The notes under the pieces were generated by a model. It made no database searches. It saw only the letters and a program-made list of their open reading frames with translations, and was not told the origin of the DNA. From Gammaproteobacteria bacterium (GTDB taxonomy: Bacteria; Pseudomonadota; Gammaproteobacteria; Pseudomonadales; Azotimanducaceae), in contig DMUF01000079.1 of the NCBI GenBank assembly GCA_003476445.1, positions 23,350 to 42,968 on the forward strand: a DNA stretch of 19,619 nt. The letters run 5' to 3'. The position numbers and the translations under genes were made by a program. Each line of letters opens with the position of its first letter. Positions within the stretch are counted from its first letter, which is position 1. This document shows positions 14,183-19,619 of this stretch, piece by piece.

Positions 14183-14926
14183 TTACGGGGCCTCATCTAG
14201 CAGCGCCTGACCGGCGCTCAAATCGAGCGTCCCCTCGTAGATGGCGCGTCCGGTGATTGCTCCGAGAAACGCGTCTTCACGCCCGGCAGCTGCATGGCGC
14301 AACGCCCGCAGGTCATCGAGGTTCGCGATGCCGCCAGAAGCAATCACGGGAACCCCTGCTGCGGTTGCGATCTCGAGCGTCGCCTCGACGTTTACGCCGG
14401 TGAGCATGCCGTCGCGCTCGATATCGGTATAGACGATGGCGAAGACGCCGATGCTGCCAGCCCAGCGGGCGAAGTCGAGCGCCGTCCGCGAGGACGTCGT
14501 ATCCCACCCGGCAGTTGCGAGTAGTCCGTTACGGGCATCGAGACCCAGTATCACGCGCCCGGGAAAGCGTCGGCACAGGTCTTCGAGAAAGGCGGGTTCT
14601 TCGACCGCGCGCGTGCCAACGATCACCTGCGAGATACCTGCTGCCAGATAGGCGTCCACGGTATCTGCGCTGCGAATTCCGCCGCCCACCTGCACGGGCA
14701 CGCGGCCGACAGCCTGGGTGATCCGCTCGACGAGTTCTCGATTACGTGGTGCGCCTGCGAACGCGCCGTCGAGATCGACGAGGTGTAAGCGGCGGCAGCC
14801 GGCCGCGACCCAGTGCTGGGCCATGGCTACGGGGTCATCTGAGAACACGGTGGCGTCGTCCATTCGCCCCTGGCGCAGCCGGACGCAGCGACCGTCCTTC
14901 AGATCGATGGCGGGAATCAGCAGCAT
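14183..14926 (-). CDS. hisA: Phosphoribosylformimino-AICAR phosphate isomerase HisA
   Basis: The 247-residue TIM-barrel enzyme isomerises ProFAR to PRFAR, the fourth step of histidine synthesis. The two catalytic aspartates are in place: Asp8 (PAIDLKDG) and Asp130 (GLDARNG). The phosphate-binding repeats VQVGGGIRS and VIASGGIAN identify the half-barrels. It starts 2 bases after the hisB stop, so the two are co-transcribed. In most proteobacteria hisH separates hisB from hisA and hisF follows hisA; here neither is present, and the convergent S41 peptidase gene ends 29 bases beyond. Confidence 0.97.
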   Translation of the reverse strand: MLLIPAIDLKDGRCVRLRQGRMDDATVFSDDPVAMAQHWVAAGCRRLHLVDLDGAFAGAPRNRELVERITQAVGRVPVQVGGGIRSADTVDAYLAAGISQVIVGTRAVEEPAFLEDLCRRFPGRVILGLDARNGLLATAGWDTTSSRTALDFARWAGSIGVFAIVYTDIERDGMLTGVNVEATLEIATAAGVPVIASGGIANLDDLRALRHAAAGREDAFLGAITGRAIYEGTLDLSAGQALLDEAP

Positions 14927-14928
14927 GT

Positions 14929-15525
14929 CTAGAGCGAACCCTTGGTAGAGGGGATCTGACCACTCATACGCGGATCCAGCGCCACCGCCATGCGCAGCGC
15001 GCGCCCGAATGCCTTGAAGATCGTTTCCGCCTGATGGTGCGCGTTTACGCCACGGAGGTTATCAAGGTGCACGGTGATGGCGGCGTGGTTCACGAGGCCC
15101 TGAAAGAATTCGCGCAACAGATCAACGTCGAAGTCGCCGACACGACCGCGCGTGTACGGGATCTCGTAGGTAAGCCCGGGGCGTCCGGACAGGTCGACCA
15201 CCGCGCGTGACAGCGCCTCGTCGAGCGGCACATAGGCGTGACCATAACGAGTGAGACCACGCTTGTCGCCGAGCGTTGTGGCGAGCGCCTGACCCAGCAC
15301 GATGCCGACATCTTCCACTGTGTGGTGCGCGTCAACGTCGAGATCGCCGCGGGCATCGAGTTCGATATCAAACAGTCCGTGCCGGGCAATCTGAGTGAGC
15401 ATGTGGTCGAAAAAGGGCAGCCCGGTGCGGAGCTGGGCGCGGCCTGTTCCGTCCAGATTAAGCGTGAGCCTGATCTGGGTTTCATCAGTATTGCGTTCAA
15501 TCGACGCTATGCGTTCCTGGCTCAT
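14929..15525 (-). CDS. hisB: Imidazoleglycerol-phosphate dehydratase HisB
   Basis: The 198-residue, monofunctional dehydratase converts imidazoleglycerol phosphate to imidazole acetol phosphate; the phosphatase half of E. coli HisB is absent. The manganese-binding histidine motifs DAHHTVED and NAHHQAET are visible, as is the GLPFFDHMLTQIARHG segment. It is followed 2 bases later by hisA. A possible -10 TATACT lies on the minus strand at 15553-15558, without a convincing -35, so hisBA may be read from its own promoter or from beyond the unassigned upstream gene 75 bases away. Confidence 0.97.
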   Translation of the reverse strand: MSQERIASIERNTDETQIRLTLNLDGTGRAQLRTGLPFFDHMLTQIARHGLFDIELDARGDLDVDAHHTVEDVGIVLGQALATTLGDKRGLTRYGHAYVPLDEALSRAVVDLSGRPGLTYEIPYTRGRVGDFDVDLLREFFQGLVNHAAITVHLDNLRGVNAHHQAETIFKAFGRALRMAVALDPRMSGQIPSTKGSL

Positions 15526-15600
15526 CGGCGACCCCCATGCACGGCAGGCCGCAGTATACGGGTGGTACCAGCGGGGCGCACGGCGACTGCTTCGGGATGT

Positions 15601-16017
15601 TCAGCGCCGCGCCATCAGGTTGCCGTAGGGCAGAAACCGATTACTGGAATGCGACCGCAGCCATGCGGTGAGATCGGCGGGGTAACTGCCGCGGGATCGC
15701 AGCTCGCGCGCAAGCGCGATGACGGGCGAGCTGTCGCCACTCTTCCATTCGGAAAATTCCATCTCGCCGAGTGCGAACAATCGAATCAGCGTGACTAGCG
15801 CCGCGTCCGGCAGGTCTGCAGCCGCCGCCGCCCAGTCGACCGCGCTGCCCGCCCCGGAATCCTTTGCCCAGTTGGCGTACTGCGCAACCGTTGCTGGGGG
15901 CAGTTCGAGCCTCTCACCTGCTTCCAGCAGTGGCCCTGCGAGGTCCAGGAGTCGAGCGACACCCTCCGCATCAAGCGCTGGAGCAGGGGCGGCGGGTTCC
16001 CACGTGCCGATGGCCAT
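15601..16017 (-). CDS. Conserved-looking protein of unknown function
   Basis: I do not recognise this 138-residue protein. It has no signal peptide or membrane segment. The first half is rich in Ala, Leu and Glu and probably helical; the middle contains LIRLFALGEMEFSEWKSGDSSPVI; the end has a basic and aromatic motif LRSRGSYPADLTAWLRSH then NRFLPYGNLM, which looks like the most conserved part. I believe similar C-termini occur in other gammaproteobacterial hypothetical proteins, but cannot verify it. The ATG is preceded by GAGG about 9 bases upstream. It lies 75 bases before hisB on the same strand and may be co-transcribed, which does not by itself suggest a histidine role. Confidence 0.75.
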   Translation of the reverse strand: MAIGTWEPAAPAPALDAEGVARLLDLAGPLLEAGERLELPPATVAQYANWAKDSGAGSAVDWAAAAADLPDAALVTLIRLFALGEMEFSEWKSGDSSPVIALARELRSRGSYPADLTAWLRSHSSNRFLPYGNLMARR

Positions 16018-16117
16018 CTCATTACCTCACGGATCGCAACTGGTTACATTCCACGAACACCGACGCGCGCGGATCATGCTGCAATAAGAGCCAAGGTAAC
16101 ACTCATTCGGGCACGCG

Positions 16118-16342
16118 ATGGCTTCAGACCGAATCTTTCTGGACGACGACGCGGGATGGTATTTCAAGGTGCGTGGCAATCAAGTCCGTGGACCTTTTAC
16201 CAGTGAGGACGAGGCAGAGCAGGCGCTTCACGCCTATGTGACCGCCTGTCAGGCGAGGCTTGAGCCAAAGTTCATGAAGTTCGATCTGAACAGCCTGCGG
16301 CTCATGCGTCGAACCAACGGACACCCGGTGCATACGCGGTAA
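16118..16342 (+). CDS. Small protein of unknown function (Trp/Tyr-rich N-terminal region)
   Basis: The 74-residue cytosolic-looking product has a core reading GWYFKVRGNQVRGPFTSEDE followed by an amphipathic helix (AEQALHAYVTACQAR) and a basic tail. The WYF...GPF...AE pattern recalls small gammaproteobacterial proteins such as those grouped as DUF6316, and loosely GYF-2 domains; this is only a resemblance. It is divergent from the unassigned gene at 15601-16017 across 100 bases and lies 67 bases before mutY. The Shine-Dalgarno is weak. Codon use resembles its neighbours and the protein has sensible composition, so I think it is real. Confidence 0.65.
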   Translation: MASDRIFLDDDAGWYFKVRGNQVRGPFTSEDEAEQALHAYVTACQARLEPKFMKFDLNSLRLMRRTNGHPVHTR

Positions 16343-16409
16343 TTCCCGCGCGCTGGATCGATCGCGGCGCGCTCCGCTTGTGGCGCGCCATGCGCTACGC
16401 TTCGCGGCG

Positions 16410-17492
16410 ATGTCGCAAGCGGTCGTCCCGCCGATGGATGATTTTGCCCGCTCTGTTCTCGCCTGGTTCGATGTTCATGGCCGCAAGGATTTGCCGTGGC
16501 AGCGCGACCGCACCCCCTATCGGGTCTGGGTGTCAGAGATCATGCTGCAGCAGACTCAGGTTGCGACCGTCATTCCCTACTTCGAACGATTCCTCGCTCG
16601 GTTCCCTTCGGTAGCAGCGCTCGCCAGCGCGGGTCTGGACGACGTGCTTCAGCTTTGGACCGGGCTTGGGTACTACGCGCGCGCGCGCAATCTGCATCGC
16701 GCCGCCGGGATCATCGTGCGTGATCATCAGGGGGAAATGCCGGTCGATACAGCGGCTCTTGAGGCCTTGCCCGGGATTGGTCGGTCGACCGCGGCTGCCA
16801 TCGTCGCGCAGGCGACGGACAGGCGGGCAACCATTCTCGATGGCAATGTGAAGCGTGTGCTCGCGCGCGTGCACGCGGTAGCGGGCCATTCGGGTGAAGC
16901 GCGTTTTCTTGCCCGGCTCTGGGACCTTGCCGAAGAACATACGCCAAACGAGCGGGTAGCTGATTACACACAGGCGATCATGGATCTGGGCGCCACGCTC
17001 TGCACCCGTTCGCGGCCCGGTTGCGAGCGCTGTCCGGTCGCTGCGCGCTGCGTCGCCCGCGGCATGGAAAACCCGCAGGCTTTCCCGGCGCCAAAACCGC
17101 GGCGGCGTCTGCCGGAGCGCGCGGTGCGCTGGTTCCTGTTTATCGATGCGGCTGATCGGTGCCTCTTGATGCAGCGACCGCCGACGGGGCTCTGGGGCGG
17201 GCTCTGGTCACCGCTCGAATATGCGGACGGAACAGCGGTTGAGCAGGCCGCTCTTGCGGTAGGAGTTGGGGCCGCTTCGATTCTCTCGATCGATTTGGAG
17301 CCCCCCTTTCGCCATACGTTTTCGCACTTTCATCTGGACATCGAGCCGGTCTCGGTAAGAATCGCGTCCGCGACGAGTGTGCTCGATCGTGCTGATCTGC
17401 GCTGGTTTGAGCCAGCTGCGCTTGGCTCGGTCGGCATGTCGGCGCCTGCGGTGCGATTGCTCGAGCAGCTTTTCGTCGGTCGCGAACCCTGA
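16410..17492 (+). CDS. mutY: Adenine DNA glycosylase MutY
   Basis: The 360-residue base-excision repair enzyme removes adenine mispaired with 8-oxoguanine. The N-terminal HhH-GPD domain has catalytic Glu43 (VSEIMLQQTQ), the hairpin LPGIGRSTAAAI and Asp144 (ILDGNVKRVL). The 4Fe-4S cluster ligands follow with the standard spacing C-X6-C-X2-C-X5-C. The C-terminal NUDIX-like domain, which reads 8-oxoG, includes RPPTGLWGGLW and FRHTFSHFHLDI. Start choice is uncertain: GTG 16380, ATG 16410 and ATG 16434 are all in frame and none has a good Shine-Dalgarno; 16434 would align best with E. coli length. It is followed 25 bases later by yggX, as in E. coli. Confidence 0.96.
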   Translation: MSQAVVPPMDDFARSVLAWFDVHGRKDLPWQRDRTPYRVWVSEIMLQQTQVATVIPYFERFLARFPSVAALASAGLDDVLQLWTGLGYYARARNLHRAAGIIVRDHQGEMPVDTAALEALPGIGRSTAAAIVAQATDRRATILDGNVKRVLARVHAVAGHSGEARFLARLWDLAEEHTPNERVADYTQAIMDLGATLCTRSRPGCERCPVAARCVARGMENPQAFPAPKPRRRLPERAVRWFLFIDAADRCLLMQRPPTGLWGGLWSPLEYADGTAVEQAALAVGVGAASILSIDLEPPFRHTFSHFHLDIEPVSVRIASATSVLDRADLRWFEPAALGSVGMSAPAVRLLEQLFVGREP

Positions 17493-17517
17493 ACCCAGCT
17501 CCGGAGCCTCTTAACTT

Positions 17518-17796
17518 ATGCGTAGCGTGCGTTGTCGAAAGTACGGAGAAGAGCTCGAAGGGCTGGATGCGCCGCCCATGCCAGGCCCTGTTGGGCAGGC
17601 GATGTTCGACTCAGTCTCGCGCAGGGCATGGCAGGAATGGCAGCACCTGCAGACCATGCTCATCAACGAGAAACATCTGAACGTGCGCGATCCCGAGGCG
17701 CGTCGTTATCTCGCGGAGCAGCGTGAGCGCTTCTTCGACAATGGAGACTACGACCGCCCGGGTGGCTATGTCGCCCCTGCCGCGAAACCCGGCTGA
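17518..17796 (+). CDS. yggX: Oxidative damage protection / Fe(II) trafficking protein YggX
   Basis: The 92-residue cytosolic protein matches YggX in length and sequence: the conserved N-terminal cysteine (Cys6, VRCRKYGEELEGLD), the segment WQEWQHLQTMLINEKHLN, and the acidic end with GGYVAP. YggX protects Fe-S clusters and limits oxidative DNA damage; its exact biochemical role is debated. It lies just after mutY, itself a Fe-S enzyme acting on oxidative damage, and is probably co-transcribed. CGGAG at 17501-17505 lies 12 bases before the ATG. The promoter of tRNA-Phe begins 2 bases past its stop. Confidence 0.95.
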   Translation: MRSVRCRKYGEELEGLDAPPMPGPVGQAMFDSVSRRAWQEWQHLQTMLINEKHLNVRDPEARRYLAEQRERFFDNGDYDRPGGYVAPAAKPG

Positions 17797-17797
17797 G

Positions 17798-17826
17798 TTG
17801 ACGCTACCCACGGCACCCGATTTAAT
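17798..17826 (+). promoter_or_regulatory. Strong sigma-70 promoter of tRNA-Phe
   Basis: TTGACG (17798-17803) and TTTAAT (17821-17826) are 17 bases apart, each matching consensus in 5 of 6 positions. The start would be near 17833, about 7 bases before the tRNA. The bases between -10 and start (ACGCGCC) form a GC-rich discriminator, the hallmark of promoters under stringent control by ppGpp and DksA. Confidence 0.8.
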
Positions 17827-17839
17827 ACGCGCCCTCTGG

Positions 17840-17915
<76 letters not shown>

Positions 17916-17942
17916 CCTATCGCACCGTTCCCGTTCACGTCA

Positions 17943-17961
17943 GGCGCTCGTCAAGAGCGCC
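17943..17961. terminator. Bidirectional terminator between tRNA-Phe and the P450 gene
   Basis: GGCGCTC (17943-17949), loop GTCAA and GAGCGCC (17955-17961) form a perfect 7-bp GC-rich stem 27 bases after the tRNA and 13 bases beyond the P450 stop. It could serve both convergent units. No clear T-run follows on either strand. Confidence 0.55.
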
Positions 17962-17974
17962 CCGCCAGGCGGCC

Positions 17975-19294
17975 TTAGGCCCGCTCGAACTTCAGATTCA
18001 GCTCAAGTATGCCGAGCATGATCCCCGGTTGATGCAGGAAGGAGTTCTCATCCGCGTAGGCGAATGACTGCACTCGGTCGAGAAGCGTGGTCCAGCCGAC
18101 GACCTGCTCGAGGCGTGACAGCGAGGCGCCCGGGCAAACCCGCGCACCCTGCGAGAACGTGAGGTGGCGCGATCCGGCCTTGCGATCCAGCCGCAGTTCA
18201 AGCGGGCATTCCCACTCATCCGGATCAAGATTTGCAGACGCCCAGCGCAGATGCAGCCACGACCCCTTGGGTATTTTGACGCCGTGGAAGACCTCGTCCT
18301 GGCTTGTGATGCGCGTGGAAAGCCCCTGGGTAGGCGCGCGCAGGCGCATGCCTTCTTCCGTGAAGGCGCGCAGCTTCGAGCGATCATTGCGAATTTCGCT
18401 CCAGACCGCGGGCTGCTCGATGAGCAACTGCATCTGCTCCGCCAGCGCGTACTGCGTGGTTTCGAGACCGCCGATCACCATGGCGTAGACGATGCCGTTG
18501 ATTTCGAGGTCGGTGAGCTTGCGTCCAAGCGGTGAATATTCGACCTCGGTGAGGAACGAGATCATGTCGTCCTGCGGCTTGGCGCGCTTTTCCCGGATCA
18601 GCGCCGAGGTGTAATCGCGGAATTCCTCCAGCACCTTGAACTGCGAGGCCGATTGCTCGGCGGTGAGCAGACTGTTGTGGCGTGATCCGTAAACAAACGG
18701 CTTCACGCAACCATCGCCGTAATACTTCAGAAGGCTCAGGTCGGAGATCGGCCAGCCGAGAATGTTTGCCATCACGCGTTGCGGTAGCGCCTGAGCGTAT
18801 TCGGCGACGAACTCCACCGTGCCGCGATCGATCCACTGATCAACGAGCCAGTTTGCCTCGCGCTGGACCATCGCCTCATTACGTGATGCACCCGGGCCGA
18901 CCCAGGGGTCGGTGAGCTCCTGGCGATGCGCGCGCCACATTTCGGGATTCGGGCGCAAGGTGACCATCGACGCGGCGATGGTGGTGACGCCGGGCAGGGC
19001 GAAGGGATCGCCGCCCTGCGCGATCACCTTGCGCAAAGCCAGGCTGGCGACAAGGGGAAAGCGCTCCTCATCCCGCACCACCATGGCGATGTCTTCGTGC
19101 TTGCTCAGCACGAACGCGTCGGTGCCGGGTTCATACCCCTCGCCCGGCAGGCGATGGACCGGCGCCTCGGCGTGAAGGATGTCGTAGGCCTCGTACCAGT
19201 GCTCCTGGGCTCCGGGGGCAAACAGGTCTACGTCCGCGAGCGCGTGCGGGCACCGTGCGGCACTGAGTTCATGGTTGGCGTGCTTGGACATCAT
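17975..19294 (-). CDS. Cytochrome P450
   Basis: The 439-residue soluble protein has all P450 hallmarks: the I-helix oxygen-activation motif GGLETT at 275-280, the K-helix ExxR at Glu314-Arg317, and the heme loop FSQGARVCPG with ligand Cys387. It lacks a membrane anchor, so it is a bacterial class I-type monooxygenase needing a ferredoxin and reductase; none is encoded in this window. The substrate cannot be told. The ATG at 19292-19294 directly abuts the Shine-Dalgarno AGGGGGAG (19295-19302); a second ATG three bases on has a better distance. It follows a VOC-family gene by 73 bases on the same strand and may form an operon with it. Confidence 0.95.
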   Translation of the reverse strand: MMSKHANHELSAARCPHALADVDLFAPGAQEHWYEAYDILHAEAPVHRLPGEGYEPGTDAFVLSKHEDIAMVVRDEERFPLVASLALRKVIAQGGDPFALPGVTTIAASMVTLRPNPEMWRAHRQELTDPWVGPGASRNEAMVQREANWLVDQWIDRGTVEFVAEYAQALPQRVMANILGWPISDLSLLKYYGDGCVKPFVYGSRHNSLLTAEQSASQFKVLEEFRDYTSALIREKRAKPQDDMISFLTEVEYSPLGRKLTDLEINGIVYAMVIGGLETTQYALAEQMQLLIEQPAVWSEIRNDRSKLRAFTEEGMRLRAPTQGLSTRITSQDEVFHGVKIPKGSWLHLRWASANLDPDEWECPLELRLDRKAGSRHLTFSQGARVCPGASLSRLEQVVGWTTLLDRVQSFAYADENSFLHQPGIMLGILELNLKFERA

Positions 19295-19367
19295 CTCCCC
19301 CTGGCTGTCCCGGTTTGAGCTCCCCTAAACGCGATGATGCCAGATCGGGCGGCGGAGATTCACCCAG

Positions 19368-19619
19368 TCACGCAACCGGTTCGACCAGTTCCACCACGTT
19401 GCCCTCGGGGTCTTCGAAGAAGACGAGTTTTACCCCAATGCTGCCGGAGCGAGTGGACGGGTCCGAGCGTTCCTTGGCGCCCTGCTCGATGGCTTTTGCG
19501 AGCGTTGCCTCGAGATCACTGCAGTAGAAGGTCAGGTAGGCGAAGCCCGTGCGCTCGCTTGAGAAGGTGGCCGCCTGCACGTGTGCAGGTAATTCCGGCG
19601 GCCGAACAAGCTTGATCAC
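19368..19619 (-). CDS. VOC / glyoxalase-fold family protein (partial)
   Basis: This frame is open to the window edge, so the 5' end of the gene is missing. The visible 84 codons carry the second half of a vicinal oxygen chelate fold: FAYLTFYCSDLEATLAKAIEQG (strand and helix) and, at the end, VKLVFFEDPEGNVVELVEP, where the Glu is the usual metal-ligand position. VOC proteins include lactoylglutathione lyases, isomerases and extradiol dioxygenases; which applies here cannot be told. A GTG occurs at the window edge, but VOC proteins are usually 120-150 residues, so the true start probably lies outside. Confidence 0.8.
   Translation of the reverse strand: MIKLVRPPELPAHVQAATFSSERTGFAYLTFYCSDLEATLAKAIEQGAKERSDPSTRSGSIGVKLVFFEDPEGNVVELVEPVA

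Noticed and set aside
16343..16409. GC-rich complementary segments between the 74-residue gene and mutY as a terminator
   Set aside because: The repeated GCGC runs are self-complementary by composition; no single clear stem or T-run.

Overview
The window is about 19.6 kb of GC-rich chromosomal DNA from a gammaproteobacterium. SecB, YggX next to MutY, a TrmL-SecB-YibN-GpmI-EnvC block like that of Escherichia coli, divergent typA/glnA, and an NtrB/NtrC pair all point to this class. The GC-rich codon use and the DUF4124 protein between glnA and ntrB suit a Chromatiales/Nevskiales/Xanthomonadales-type lineage, but genus cannot be told. No transposase, integrase, CRISPR array or phage gene was seen.

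Layout from left to right. (1) Tail of tatB overlapping tatC (Tat protein export). (2) A minus-strand pair typA-dtd. (3) A 442-bp divergent regulatory region between typA and glnA, with a near-perfect sigma-54 promoter and two NtrC-like sites. (4) The nitrogen cluster glnA, a secreted DUF4124-type protein, ntrB, ntrC, then trmL. A second sigma-54-like promoter with an NtrC-like site lies before ntrB. (5) Minus-strand rhodanese (YibN-like) and secB, overlapping by 37 bases. (6) Plus-strand gpmI-envC-ctpA. (7) Minus-strand hisB-hisA, without the usual hisH between them, behind an unassigned gene. (8) A small unassigned plus-strand gene, mutY and yggX. (9) A tRNA-Phe with its own strong promoter. 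(10) A minus-strand cytochrome P450 behind a VOC-family gene cut by the window end, the only part that looks accessory.

Functional links. NtrB and NtrC would sense nitrogen state and activate glnA from the sigma-54 promoter; glutamine synthetase keeps the GlnE-type adenylylation tyrosine. EnvC and CtpA belong to cell-wall remodelling and periplasmic proteolysis. TatC, SecB and the membrane rhodanese belong to export and the envelope. MutY and YggX protect against oxidative damage.

Most of the window is conserved core genome. No clearly undescribed multi-gene system was found. The best leads are the double NtrC/sigma-54 control of glnA and ntrBC (which changes the likely ntrB start), the split his operon lacking hisH, the two unassigned small genes, and the P450/VOC pair beside tRNA-Phe.
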